A stretch of 64,000 bases of DNA from Corynebacterium urealyticum DSM 7109 (GCF_000069945.1 NC_010545.1:930001-994000), one strand, 5' to 3'. Shown: positions 19,152-29,029, numbered from the stretch's first letter. Numbers and translations are program-made. The notes: generated by a model from the letters alone, not told the origin.

Positions 19152-22100
19152 GTGACTACCAGCCCGATTGCAGACCTGAATGACACTCTCCTCGCCTGGG
19201 CCTCCAGCGCCGAGGCGGAACTCGCGACGAAACTCAAGGACATCCAGCTTTTTGTGGAGCTGGACATCACCGGAGATGAGCTCGAACGGCTCACCCGCTT
19301 CTACGGAACCTTCTTGGGCCGCCAAATCACTGCCGGCGCGGACGATGCCGCGCTGCTGCAGACCTGTCCGGCGCTGACCGCCGCAGTGCTGATCTCGCGA
19401 GCCGCGAAGCTCAACGAAGTTCCCCAGGTGGCCTCCGAGTTCTGGGCCGGGCTTGGGCTGGAGGCCACCGAGGATCGAGTGGCGCTCATCGAAGGGCACT
19501 TCGCGGAGATCCTGCAGGCTGCTGGGCTTGACCCGATGGATGACCTCGCTGGTGGTCCGGATGGCGAGCTGGGGCGGCTCTTCGGACACGTGGGCATCGC
19601 CAGCGACTGGACACCGGAGCTCATCGAGCTGATCGACACCCGTCGCATGTCGGGAGAGGCAGCCGAGGACCTGAGCGAGGAAGCGGCGGCGGTTGTCGCA
19701 GAGTTGGCGACGCAGCGTCTCCAGCTGGGGCCGCTGTGCGCAACCTCCCCCGAGCTAGCTCAAAAGCTGATTGAGCCGGTCGTCCGGGTGGTGCACCAGG
19801 GGGCAGAAGCGGGCCAGTGGCACCGCGCGTTGCAGAAGAACTCCGTCTTTCCGCTGGTCGCCGAGGAGATTGCAGCCGAGCTGAGGGAGCGCCCCATCGG
19901 CACTGTGGATCGCCGCTACACGGTGGGCGTGGCCCACGCTGAGGACCGGCCGCGGCTGCGCCTCGACGTACTGCGTCGCCGGGTGCTGCTGCGCCTGCCG
20001 GAGCAGGAGCTGGCAGATAGCCACTTCACCAACCTTGATGAGGTGCGTTGGCGCCTAGATTTCGACGGCAGCCCGTCGGCATTCATCACCAGCAAGGCGG
20101 ACCGCCCGGGTGCGAAAACCAGCGAGATTTTCGACATCCCGGTGCGACGACCCCTGCGTGAGATTTGGGTACGCAACGTGGCCTCCCGCGAGCAGTGGCA
20201 GATCCCCATGGTTAGCACTGAGGACCCCAGCCTGATCTTCACCGAGCGCGGTGGGGACCTGACGGAGATGGCCACCCTGCACCACGCCGCGGTATGGGTG
20301 GTCTGCCCCTCGGATGCCCGCGCGGTGGATCCGGTGAGCGATCAGGAGATCCCGGTACTCGAGGAGCACGAGGTCAAGGCCTGGGAGGGCTGGGCAATTC
20401 GCCTGCTGGATCTCTCGGCTGCCCTCTCACTGCACCTTGAGCGCCCGGGCGAGCGCCGCCCGTCAATCGGGAGCGTGCGCGCCGTCGACCCGCGCCAGCG
20501 CGTGCGATTCATCGAACCGGGGGAGCCCGTCCCGGGGGTGCGCACCCAGTCCGGCCGGCCGATCCTTTCCGAGTCTCTGCTTGTCGAGTTCCCGCCGACC
20601 CAGTCGGGCGCGGTGGAGACCTGGTTCTTGACCATCGGTGCCTACGCGGGCCCCGGCGAGTACGGCGACACGGTCGCCGATGAGGAGCCTTTGGAGGTTC
20701 CGCCCGAGGGTGGGTCCTTCGAAGTCTTCGACCCGGAGGCCTATGACAGCCCATGGGCGGGCGAGTACCTGGTGCGGCTGCGCGGTCCGCGCAACGAGTC
20801 CTTCCGCCACGAGTACGCCCTAGTCGAGGGGCTTGGCACCGAGGTAGAGATCGATGGACCTTCCGCGCTGACCCGGCTGCCGCAGCGCGGGGGACTCAGC
20901 CCGACGACGGTGAAGCTGCTTGCCGGTGAAAAGCCCTTTTCCCGCCGGGTGAAGACCACCGTGGGTCCCGATCAGAAGTACGTCACGACGGTCGTGGAAA
21001 CCGATGCGGGCGACGCGCTACCGGTCGTCGTGCACCCACCACGACTGCGCTACCAGCTCACGCTGCGTGGCGAGGAGCCGATGTGGCGTACGGAGGCCGT
21101 GCGCACCAGCTCCTCCTGGCTGGACCAGGACACCAAGTTCCGCGTCCGCCCCGGCAGCCCCCTGGACCAGCCGCTCGAGCGTCCTAGCCTCGTCATCCGC
21201 GACCGCCACGGTGCCCCGGTGCGCACGCTGAAGCTGGAGACGGAGGACAACATCACCTGGTCCGCGGAGCTCGCTGCCGCGGCGTCCTCCCTCGCTGTGC
21301 TCTCACAGGGCAGCTTCGAGCTGGAGTTCATCGACTCCGTCGCTCGCCGCCGTGTTTCCGTCCGACTGGCGAATATCGTTCCGGCACCAACCTGGAACGT
21401 GTCCTACGCCGACGGCGCACTCGTCTTCGATACGGGTGCGGATGACACGACCCCCGACCTCGGTTGCTGGAGCGCGTGGGTGTGGCCTGTGACGGCGCCG
21501 TGGCAGCCCGCCCGTACCGTCACCATCGGTGCCACGGGTGAGCCTGTCGAGCTCCCCGCCGAACTGCAGGACGCCGGTCCGCTCGCTGTTCAGCTCTTTG
21601 CCCCGGATCGTTTCTCCTTCCTCCGGCCGCCCTCTGGCCCGGGCGAGCGTGCACAGACCGTCGAGGCCGAAGGCTACTTCGGGCGAGGGGAGGACACCCC
21701 GTGGTCGCACCTGTCGGCTTTCCTCGTCGGGGAGGCCGAGCAGGCCCCGTCCGACCCGGAAATTCTGCCGACCCTGTGGGACGTGCAGGCCGGCTGGCTG
21801 CAGAAGCGTGCCCAGGTGCCACCGGCTCTTAGCCAGCGGGTGCGCGAGGCGCTCACCCACGATGCGCGCGCTTCGGTGCACGCGATGGGCCGGTCGCTGG
21901 TCGCCACTGCGGACCGGCCTGCGCAGTTCATTGCCTCGGGTCTGGTGCACTCCTCCTTCGACGTCACCCAGGAGGAGCTGATGAGCCCCGCGGAGCAGAA
22001 GCGGGACGAGATCGGCACCCCATGGATCCACGCCTTGGACATCCTTGGTGCGATCGCGCGCCTTGATGAGGAAGACTCCGAGCAGCTGCCGAGCATCAAG

Positions 22101-22706
22101 GCATTGAAGAAGCAGCTGGCAGCCACCGCCGGCGAGGGGGCCGTCAAGACCCTGGAGACGGGGCACGACCGTTCCCTGGACAACTCCTGCATCGACGCCA
22201 CCACCGTCCAGATCGCGCACATGAACGAGGATCAGCAGAAGGCAGTGCTCGCCATGTTCTTCGGCGACGCCGGTCTGGTCCCGGGGGCGATTTCGGACGA
22301 GAACAGCCGACTCATCGCCGTCTTCGATACCTTCACCCACCGTGCGGCGCTCTCCGAACTTCTCGGTGATCCGACGTTGATGACGACGGCGGTGGCGGTG
22401 TTGCGCCGGATCAAGTCGGCGAATCGCCAGCTATACCTCTCCGCTCGGGTGCGCTTCGAACGCCTCGACGGGGTGGATACCGATGATCCGCAGAACCGCT
22501 GGGCACTGGCGCCAGTGATCTCCATGGTCTTCGCGCTGGCCACGCGCATGCACGCACACGGCCACCTGCCGACCCTGGGCAAGCTGCCGCAGGCCTATGA
22601 GGGCTGGGCGAAGATGGCTCAGCTGGTTCCAGACCTCGTGACCGGCGATGTGGTCCTCGCTGATGCGATGGTTCTCGGTGTGTTCGGGCCAAATCTGAAA
22701 GACTAG
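19152..22706 (+). CDS. Large uncharacterised cytoplasmic protein between smc and ftsY
   Basis: 1184 residues; I do not recognise a family. No signal peptide, membrane segment, Walker A motif or metal-binding cluster is visible, and cysteines are few. Three parts can be seen. An acidic helical N-terminus runs to about residue 200. A long beta-rich middle follows (about 230-860), with many short Trp/Pro/Gly-containing strands such as FEVFDPEAYDSPWAGEYLVRL, suggesting repeated Ig-like folds. A helical C-terminus (about 890-1184) ends GVFGPNLKD. It is transcribed with smc or from its own leaderless promoter. The stop is 5 bases before ftsY, so coupling to ftsY is likely. Base composition matches its neighbours. 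Confidence 0.8.
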   Translation: MTTSPIADLNDTLLAWASSAEAELATKLKDIQLFVELDITGDELERLTRFYGTFLGRQITAGADDAALLQTCPALTAAVLISRAAKLNEVPQVASEFWAGLGLEATEDRVALIEGHFAEILQAAGLDPMDDLAGGPDGELGRLFGHVGIASDWTPELIELIDTRRMSGEAAEDLSEEAAAVVAELATQRLQLGPLCATSPELAQKLIEPVVRVVHQGAEAGQWHRALQKNSVFPLVAEEIAAELRERPIGTVDRRYTVGVAHAEDRPRLRLDVLRRRVLLRLPEQELADSHFTNLDEVRWRLDFDGSPSAFITSKADRPGAKTSEIFDIPVRRPLREIWVRNVASREQWQIPMVSTEDPSLIFTERGGDLTEMATLHHAAVWVVCPSDARAVDPVSDQEIPVLEEHEVKAWEGWAIRLLDLSAALSLHLERPGERRPSIGSVRAVDPRQRVRFIEPGEPVPGVRTQSGRPILSESLLVEFPPTQSGAVETWFLTIGAYAGPGEYGDTVADEEPLEVPPEGGSFEVFDPEAYDSPWAGEYLVRLRGPRNESFRHEYALVEGLGTEVEIDGPSALTRLPQRGGLSPTTVKLLAGEKPFSRRVKTTVGPDQKYVTTVVETDAGDALPVVVHPPRLRYQLTLRGEEPMWRTEAVRTSSSWLDQDTKFRVRPGSPLDQPLERPSLVIRDRHGAPVRTLKLETEDNITWSAELAAAASSLAVLSQGSFELEFIDSVARRRVSVRLANIVPAPTWNVSYADGALVFDTGADDTTPDLGCWSAWVWPVTAPWQPARTVTIGATGEPVELPAELQDAGPLAVQLFAPDRFSFLRPPSGPGERAQTVEAEGYFGRGEDTPWSHLSAFLVGEAEQAPSDPEILPTLWDVQAGWLQKRAQVPPALSQRVREALTHDARASVHAMGRSLVATADRPAQFIASGLVHSSFDVTQEELMSPAEQKRDEIGTPWIHALDILGAIARLDEEDSEQLPSIKALKKQLAATAGEGAVKTLETGHDRSLDNSCIDATTVQIAHMNEDQQKAVLAMFFGDAGLVPGAISDENSRLIAVFDTFTHRAALSELLGDPTLMTTAVAVLRRIKSANRQLYLSARVRFERLDGVDTDDPQNRWALAPVISMVFALATRMHAHGHLPTLGKLPQAYEGWAKMAQLVPDLVTGDVVLADAMVLGVFGPNLKD

Positions 22707-22711
22707 GGATT

Positions 22712-24376
22712 ATGAACGTTTTCATCTGGGTACTCATTGGCCTGGTGGTGCTGGCCGCCATCGTGGCGATCGTCGTCGTCCTGGGCCTGCGCCGCAACAA
22801 GTCCAAGCAGATCTCCTTCGAGAAGTCTCCGGAGATCGAGAAGAAGCCGTCCTCGGGCGACTACCAGGCCAAGGGTGGTTTTAACTTCACCTCTGGCGGG
22901 GAGTCCCCAGCTCCGACCTCGGAGGAGGCAGGCCGCCCGACGATGGATATCGGCGGGGTGAGCGTCCCGGCTCCTTTCGAGAAGGAAAAGGAAGCCCAGC
23001 CACACGGGGAAGCTCCTGCGGAGGCTTCCGAGAAGCCGGCACCGGCGAAGGCTGAGCCAGAGCAGCCTGCGGCTGAGAAGGCCGACGCCGACGAGACCTC
23101 GCCCGCCGCCGCCGAGGAAGAGAAGCCGGCCGAGCCAGCAGCGCCCGCTGAGTTGGCAGTCCCTGCTGCAGAGCAGGGGGAGCCGGACGCCGAGAAGGCA
23201 GCCGAAGACCCGCAGGGGGAGCAGGCTGGCAGCGAGAAGCCGGTCGAGGCAGAGCCAGCCGAAAAACGGGAGACCACGGCGCCGGTTGACGTCCCGGCCC
23301 CTCCAGCTGCGGCCCCGGAGGAAGCTGCAGCGGAGAAGGAGGCCGAGAAGGCCGACGCCGCCGCTGCGGACACCGCAGAAAACGGGTCTGTAGATGAGGT
23401 TGCGGACGGCGCCACCCCGGCCGAGAAGCAGGAAGCTGCCCGCACCCAGGAGATCGCGCCAGTCGAGGGTCGCCTCGGCAAGCTGCGTGGCCGCATGGCG
23501 AAGTCCCAGAACGTTATCGGTCGCGGCGTCCTGGGTATTCTCAGCGCAGGCGATCTGGACGAGGATGCGTGGGAAGAAATCGAGGACACGCTCCTCATGG
23601 CGGACCTCGGCGCCGACACCACGATGAAGGTCGTGGACTCCCTGCGCGAACGCATCGCCTCCCAGGGTGTGGAGAGCGAGGAGCAGGCGCGCGCGATGCT
23701 GCGCGAGGTTCTCATCGAAGCCGGCAAGCCTGAGCTGGACCGCTCCATCAAGGCAATGCCTTATAAGGGCAAGCCGGGTGTGATCATGGTTGTTGGTGTC
23801 AACGGCACCGGCAAGACCACCACCACCGGCAAGCTGTCTCGCGTGCTCGTCGGCATGGGCAAGCACGTCGTGCTGGGCGCCGCAGACACCTTCCGTGCAG
23901 CCGCTGCCGACCAGCTGGAGACCTGGGGCAACCGGGTAGGCGCGCGCACCGTCCGAGGCAAGGAGGGCGCAGATCCGGCGTCCGTGGCTTTCGACTCGGT
24001 GAGCCAGGGAATGGACGAGCAGGCGGACGTCGTCCTCGTGGATACCGCAGGCCGACTGCACACGTCCGTCGGGCTGATGGACCAGCTGGGCAAGGTCAAG
24101 CGTGTCGTGGAAAAGCGCGCCCGCGTGGACGAGGTGCTGCTTGTGCTGGATGCCACGGTGGGGCAGAACGGCCTGATGCAGGCCCGCGTCTTCCGCGACG
24201 TCGTGGACATCACCGGCGTGGTGCTGACCAAGCTGGACGGCACCGCCAAGGGTGGCATCGTCTTCCAGGTGCAGGAGGAGCTCGGCGTTCCGGTGAAACT
24301 CGTCGGCCTCGGCGAGGGCGCAGATGACCTCGCACCATTTGAGGTGGAGAGCTTCGTGGACGCGCTCCTGGGATAA
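22712..24376 (+). CDS. ftsY: Signal recognition particle receptor FtsY
   Basis: 554 residues. GTPase that docks the SRP-ribosome complex at the membrane. Residues 1-25 form a membrane segment (IWVLIGLVVLAAIVAIVVVL). Then comes a long Ala/Glu/Pro-rich acidic region (about 40-245). The NG domain follows: GVNGTGKTTTTGKL near 362, AADTFRAAA, DTAGRLH and TKLDGTAKGG. The acidic region is longer than in E. coli. A strong terminator follows, ending the smc-to-ftsY unit. Confidence 0.97.
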   Translation: MNVFIWVLIGLVVLAAIVAIVVVLGLRRNKSKQISFEKSPEIEKKPSSGDYQAKGGFNFTSGGESPAPTSEEAGRPTMDIGGVSVPAPFEKEKEAQPHGEAPAEASEKPAPAKAEPEQPAAEKADADETSPAAAEEEKPAEPAAPAELAVPAAEQGEPDAEKAAEDPQGEQAGSEKPVEAEPAEKRETTAPVDVPAPPAAAPEEAAAEKEAEKADAAAADTAENGSVDEVADGATPAEKQEAARTQEIAPVEGRLGKLRGRMAKSQNVIGRGVLGILSAGDLDEDAWEEIEDTLLMADLGADTTMKVVDSLRERIASQGVESEEQARAMLREVLIEAGKPELDRSIKAMPYKGKPGVIMVVGVNGTGKTTTTGKLSRVLVGMGKHVVLGAADTFRAAAADQLETWGNRVGARTVRGKEGADPASVAFDSVSQGMDEQADVVLVDTAGRLHTSVGLMDQLGKVKRVVEKRARVDEVLLVLDATVGQNGLMQARVFRDVVDITGVVLTKLDGTAKGGIVFQVQEELGVPVKLVGLGEGADDLAPFEVESFVDALLG

Positions 24377-24411
24377 AAAGAGCTTTTCAGCCTCAGTTTT
24401 TTTGGGGTTTG

Positions 24412-24450
24412 AGCGGCGGAACCTAACCATGGGTTCCGCCGCTTTTTTTT
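24412..24450 (+). terminator. Rho-independent terminator after ftsY
   Basis: 12-bp stem (24412-24423 with 24432-24443), 8-base loop and an 8-T run. Confidence 0.92.
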
Positions 24451-24508
24451 CGTATTTTTCTCTGTTTTTGCGCTGTCGCATAGTGATAAATTTATTTTCT
24501 GTAATCAC

Positions 24509-25612
24509 GATCAACTGACCGAGTTCTTCGGTCTCGCCCACAGTATTTTCGACGCCTCCGGGAATCCTCTCATCGACGCCGACGGCATGCCGAACGCCGT
24601 CAACGTCCTGTTTCAGATGACTTTTGCCATGATCGCCACCGCGATCATCTCCGGCTCGCTGGCCAATAGGGTGAAGATCCACACCTGGCTGATCTTCACC
24701 GCAGTATGGGTCGTTCTGGTTTACGCGCCGATGGCGCACATGGTCTGGGGTGGTGGACTCCTCGGCGAGGGGGCCAACAGCCTGTCCGCGTGGCTCTTCG
24801 GAACCCATATGGAAGGCGCCGAGGCGGTCGCCAATATCGCGCCCATCGACTTTGCAGGCGGCACGGTCATTCACATCAACGCCGGCGTGGCTGGTCTCGT
24901 TCTGGCACTCATCATCGGCAAGTCCCAGAGTTTCATGAAGGAGCCCGATACCCCGCACAACCTGCCACTGGTGATGCTGGGTGCAGCACTGCTGTGGTTT
25001 GGTTGGTTCGGTTTCAATGGTGGCTCCGCTATGGCAGCCGATGGCAGCGCGGCACTGGTCTGCTTGAACACCTGTGTTGCGGTCTGTGCCGCGATGCTGG
25101 GATGGATGGTCAGCGAACGGATCCGAACGGGCTACGTCACCTCCCTGGGGACGGCTTCCGGCGTGGTCGCCGGCCTGGTCGTCATCACTCCGGGGGCTGG
25201 GGACATGTCCCCGCTGACCTCGATGCTCGCCGGTGTCGTCGGCGGCGTACTGGCTTCTTATAGCATCTCGCTGAAGTACCGCCTCGGCTTCGACGATTCC
25301 CTGGACGTCGTTGGTCTGCACTTGGCCGCGGGGCTGTGGGGGACCATCGCCCCAGGCCTGTTTGCCTCCGGCCGCGGACTTCTGACCGGTGGAGGAGTGG
25401 ACGGCGCCAAGCTGCTCGTGGTTCAGGTGCTCATCGCCGTCATTGCCGCAGTCTTTGGTGCTGTTCTGACCGCGGTGATCGCGCTGCTTCTCAAGCACAC
25501 CCTCGGCTGGCGAATTAGCGCCGAGGAGGAGAACGCGGGCATCGACGTGACGCACCACCGCGAACGGGCCTATCACACCGTCGCTGATGAGGCGGTCGCG
25601 CAGCGGGAGTAG
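24509..25612 (+). pseudogene. 5'-truncated ammonium transporter (amt) remnant
   Basis: The frame encodes Amt-type membrane protein from about the third membrane segment to the end: FQMTFAMIATAIISGSLANR, VYAPMAHMVWGGG, DFAGGTVIHINAG, PHNLPLVMLGAALLWFGWFGFNGGSA, and DDSLDVVGLHLAAG. Homology seems to run in frame from about 24509, before the first ATG (24587), and it stops abruptly at an AT-rich junction just after the ftsY terminator. About 70-100 N-terminal residues are missing, there is no ribosome site, and an Amt lacking its first segments should not fold. The frame is otherwise intact, so the loss looks recent. In C. glutamicum this place holds amtB-glnK-glnD; here ffh follows directly. 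Confidence 0.8.
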
Positions 25613-25756
25613 CCCCCGTAACTGACTCTCACACGCCCGGTCGTTGCCGGACAACGCCCCCGCCGCGCTAAGGTGGCAGGGATAACTACTTAACGTTGTT
25701 CGCCCCGGCTGGGCGTTGAGACGTTTCAGCGATCGTATTAAGGGAGACACGAGAAC

Positions 25757-27352
25757 GTGTTTGAGTCACTTTCAGACCGGCTATCAGGTGCGCTTAAAGG
25801 CCTGCGTGGCAAGGGCCGCCTCACTGAGCAGGACATCAACACCACCGCACGCGAAATCCGCCTCGCGCTGCTCGAGGCGGACGTCTCCCTGCCCGTCGTG
25901 CGCGCCTTCATCAAGCGCATCAAGGAGCGGGCCAACGGCGTCATCGTCTCCGAAGCACTGAACCCGGCCCAGCAGGTCATCAAGATCGTCGACGAGGAGC
26001 TCAAGGAGATCCTTGGTGGCGAGACGCGCCGCCTGACCCTGGCCAAGCACCCGCCGACCGTCATCATGCTCGCCGGTCTGCAGGGTGCGGGTAAGACCAC
26101 CCTGGCCGGTAAACTCGCCCGCTACCTTTCCAAGCAGGGCCACACCCCGATGCTGGTGGCCTGTGACCTCCAGCGCCCGGGCGCGGTGCAGCAGCTGCAG
26201 ATCGTCGGTGAGCGCGCAGGTGTGACCACCTTTGCCCCGGATCCGGGCACCAGCCTGGAATCTCACGACCACGAAATGGGGACCTCCACGGGAGACCCGG
26301 TTGAGGTCGCCGAGAAGGGTATTGAGGAGGCTTACCGCACCCAGCACGACATCGTCATCATCGATACCGCAGGCCGCCTCGGTATCGATGAGACGCTGAT
26401 GACGCAGGCGCGCAATATCCGCGACGCCGTCGAGCCCGACGAGGTGCTCTTCGTCATCGACGCCATGACTGGTCAGGACGCCGTGACGACGGCCGAGGCC
26501 TTCCGCGACGGCGTTGACTTCACTGGTGTGGTCTTGACCAAGCTGGACGGCGACGCCCGTGGTGGTGCCGCACTGTCCATTCGTGAGGTCACCGGCAAGC
26601 CGATTCTGTTCGCCTCCACGGGTGAGAAGCTCGAGGACTTCGACGTCTTCCACCCGGACCGCATGGCCTCCCGCATCCTGGGCATGGGTGACGTCCTCAC
26701 CCTGATCGAGCAGGCCGAGCAGGTCGTCGACCAGGAGAAGGCCATGAGCTCTGCCGAGCGCATGGCATCCGGCGAGCTGACGCTGGAGGACTTCCTCGAG
26801 CAAATGATGATGATCCGCAAGATGGGTCCGCTCGGCAATATCCTGAAGATGCTGCCTGGTGGTTCCCAGATGTCCCAGATCGCGGACATGGTCGATGAGA
26901 AGCAGCTGGACCGCATTCAGGCCATCATCCGAGGCATGACCCCGGCGGAGCGTAATGACCCGAAGATCCTCAATGCCTCCCGCCGCAAGCGCATTGCCGC
27001 CGGTTCTGGCGTGCAGGTCTCCGAGGTTAACCAGCTGGTTGAGCGCTTCTTCGAGGCGAAGAAGATGATGGGGCGCATGGCTGGTCAGTTCGGCATGCCG
27101 GGGGGCCGTTCTGCGACGAAGAAGCAGAAGAACCACCGCAAGGGCAAGGGGAAGAAGGGCCGTAACAAGAACCGTCGTTCCCCGCAGCGCATGAACCGCC
27201 AGGGCATGCCGGGGATGCCTGGAATGCCGGGCATGCCGGGCATGGGAGGCGGAATGCCTTCCATGAAGGAGCTCAAGGCGCTGCAGGATCAGCTGCCCCC
27301 GGGTATGGAGGGCATCGACGTGGAGAAGATGTTCGGCGGAGGCAAGAAGTAG
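25757..27352 (+). CDS. ffh: Signal recognition particle protein Ffh (SRP54)
   Basis: 531 residues. Binds signal sequences on nascent membrane proteins with 4.5S RNA and docks on FtsY. N domain, then G domain motifs GLQGAGKTT (near 108), DLQRPGA, DTAGRL and TKLDGDARGG. The methionine-rich M domain (about 320-450) includes MTPAERNDPKILNASRRKRIAAGSG. The tail is unusual: a Lys/Arg/Asn run (KGKGKKGRNKNRR), then repeated Met-Pro-Gly units. Starts at GTG with AAGGGAG 10 bases upstream. The preceding 144 bases hold no gene. Confidence 0.97.
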   Translation: MFESLSDRLSGALKGLRGKGRLTEQDINTTAREIRLALLEADVSLPVVRAFIKRIKERANGVIVSEALNPAQQVIKIVDEELKEILGGETRRLTLAKHPPTVIMLAGLQGAGKTTLAGKLARYLSKQGHTPMLVACDLQRPGAVQQLQIVGERAGVTTFAPDPGTSLESHDHEMGTSTGDPVEVAEKGIEEAYRTQHDIVIIDTAGRLGIDETLMTQARNIRDAVEPDEVLFVIDAMTGQDAVTTAEAFRDGVDFTGVVLTKLDGDARGGAALSIREVTGKPILFASTGEKLEDFDVFHPDRMASRILGMGDVLTLIEQAEQVVDQEKAMSSAERMASGELTLEDFLEQMMMIRKMGPLGNILKMLPGGSQMSQIADMVDEKQLDRIQAIIRGMTPAERNDPKILNASRRKRIAAGSGVQVSEVNQLVERFFEAKKMMGRMAGQFGMPGGRSATKKQKNHRKGKGKKGRNKNRRSPQRMNRQGMPGMPGMPGMPGMGGGMPSMKELKALQDQLPPGMEGIDVEKMFGGGKK

Positions 27353-27387
27353 CCTCGCCCTCCCGTCACCACTTCGCGGCGGTGGCG

Positions 27388-27412
27388 GCCGCCAGTGTTT
27401 GCGACTGGCGGC
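27388..27412. terminator. Hairpin between convergent ffh and selO
   Basis: 9-bp perfect stem (27388-27396 with 27404-27412) and 7-base loop. It touches the selO stop codon and could end both genes, though T runs are poor. Confidence 0.55.
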
Positions 27413-29004
27413 TAAGTGCCGCACACAGTGCGGAAGCCCCTTGGGGAGGGGGTGGGCTTCTCCCAGTGCTCGAGGCCCGCGCGGCGTGTGAAGGGGTCGC
27501 GCAAGGCTTCCCACAGCTGCTCGAAGGGGGAGTAGTCGCCGCCGAGGGCCGATGCTAGTGACTCTTCGACGTGAGCGTTGCGGGGGTAATACACCGGGTT
27601 GGTGCGGGACAAGAGCATTCTATCGGGGTTGGCGTTGGCCCACTGCTCGCACCAGCCCACGACATCGCGCAGTGCAGCGCTATTATTGTCCAGCCCACCG
27701 CTGGCTGACCACGTGTCATGCCAGGCTTGGCTGCTGATCTCCACCAGGTTGGCCTCGGTGTCCGTGAGCTGGCGCAGGACCTGCGCCACATCGAGCTGAT
27801 GCTCGTCGGCCAGCGCCTGGAACTCGCTCAGTACGTGCTGGTGGGAAGGCTGCTGCGGGTCGAGACCGAGCGCGTCGGCGAATTCCTCATCCAGCGCGCG
27901 GGTGTATATCGCCGAATACTCATCCAGCACCTCTTGCGCTTCTGCCACCGCGCTGCGGTTCGCCTCGGCCGAGTCCACGCCTGGCGTTGGGGTCAATAGC
28001 GGCAGCATGGCCTCAGCCAGGCGTGCCAGGTTCCAGCCCCCAATGGCGGGCTGGTTGCCGAAGGCGTAGCGGCCGTGGGTGTCGATCGAGCTGAACACTG
28101 CCTGCGGGTCGAAGTGATCCACGAAGGCTGCCGGCCCGTAGTCCAGCGTGAAGCCACCGATGGCGGTGTTATCCGTGTTCATTACCCCGTGGACGAATCC
28201 GAGCCGCATCCACCGTGCGATCAGCCGGGCCTGTGCTGCTGAGACATGACGGTATAGCTCCAGGTAGCGCTCCGGCGCCGCGAGTTCCGCGAGCTCAGGG
28301 AAGTGGCGCTGGATCGCCATGTCTGCCACCCGCCCCAATAGGCCCGAGGCGCTCTCCGGATCCCGCATACGCGCTGCCTGAAAGGTCCCGACCCTGAGGT
28401 GGCTGGTGGCGACTCGGACGACGGCGGCTGCTGGTTCCGTGCGGTGGCGCCGAAGCTGTTCGCCGGTGGTGAGCACCGCCAGGCTCCGGGCGGTTGGGAC
28501 ACCCGCGGCAGACATAAACTCACTGAGCAGGAATTCGCGCAACGCTGCCGAAAGCGGGGCCTTGCCGTCGGAGCCGGGGCGCGAGTACACAGTGGTGCCT
28601 GCCCCCTTGACGTGAAGGTCCACCAGCTCGTCGGTGTCCGGGACGCGACGCTCACCCAGGAGGACGGCGCGCCCGTCGCCCATCAGCGCGTTGAAACTGC
28701 CGAACTGGTGGCCGGCGTAGAACTGGGCAACCGGGCGGGCGTCGGAATCAGTTCCACGGCCGAGCAGAAACTGCACGCCAGCGGGGGAGCGGAGCCAGGC
28801 AACGTCCAGGCCCAGTTCCACAGCCAGGGGCTCATTCAGCACCAGAATCCGCGCCTCGGGCAGTGGGGCAGCAGGCTCGTAAGGCGCAGCGAGTTCCGGA
28901 AGCTGGTGGGCGAAGTTGTATTCGAGCCTCGGCGGACCCGCGGCCAACGTATGGGGGCGCTGCGAGTTGAACGACTCGGGCTGGCTGGAGTTTCGGAAGC
29001 ACAT
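27412..29004 (-). CDS. selO: Protein adenylyltransferase SelO (YdiU family)
   Basis: About 530 residues. SelO is a pseudokinase that moves AMP from ATP onto Ser/Thr/Tyr of target proteins, linked to redox stress. Visible signatures: QFYAGHQFGSFNALMGDGRA, HVKGAGTTVYSRPGSDGKAPL (nucleotide-binding Lys/Arg region), HGVMNTDNTAIGGFTLDYGPAAF (catalytic loop, metal-binding Asn/Asp), and the conserved C-terminal CGT, where eukaryotic homologues carry selenocysteine. ATG 29004 is preferred; GTG 29013 is possible. It is divergent from the YkvI-type gene, with only about 30 bases between starts, so the promoters must overlap. Confidence 0.92.
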   Translation of the reverse strand: MCFRNSSQPESFNSQRPHTLAAGPPRLEYNFAHQLPELAAPYEPAAPLPEARILVLNEPLAVELGLDVAWLRSPAGVQFLLGRGTDSDARPVAQFYAGHQFGSFNALMGDGRAVLLGERRVPDTDELVDLHVKGAGTTVYSRPGSDGKAPLSAALREFLLSEFMSAAGVPTARSLAVLTTGEQLRRHRTEPAAAVVRVATSHLRVGTFQAARMRDPESASGLLGRVADMAIQRHFPELAELAAPERYLELYRHVSAAQARLIARWMRLGFVHGVMNTDNTAIGGFTLDYGPAAFVDHFDPQAVFSSIDTHGRYAFGNQPAIGGWNLARLAEAMLPLLTPTPGVDSAEANRSAVAEAQEVLDEYSAIYTRALDEEFADALGLDPQQPSHQHVLSEFQALADEHQLDVAQVLRQLTDTEANLVEISSQAWHDTWSASGGLDNNSAALRDVVGWCEQWANANPDRMLLSRTNPVYYPRNAHVEESLASALGGDYSPFEQLWEALRDPFTRRAGLEHWEKPTPSPRGFRTVCGT

Positions 29005-29023
29005 AGTGACCACGGTATCGGCT

Positions 29024-29029
29024 TATGAT
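29024..29029 (+). promoter_or_regulatory. -10 hexamer for the YkvI-type gene
   Basis: TATGAT stands 6 bases before GTG 29036 with no ribosome site, so the mRNA is probably leaderless. On the other strand this DNA is the upstream region of selO. Confidence 0.5.

Noticed and set aside
24324-24518. Small open frame across the end of ftsY and its terminator
   Set aside because: It runs through the terminator stem, lacks a ribosome site and overlaps ftsY out of frame.
22703-25750. A 1015-codon open frame on the minus strand, opposite ftsY and the amt remnant
   Set aside because: It is antisense to a clearly conserved gene and results from high GC codon use; its translation is Arg/His/Gly-rich without family motifs. 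Similar antisense frames at 13640-15403, 34186-35970, 36792-38678 and 42835-44661 were dropped for the same reason.
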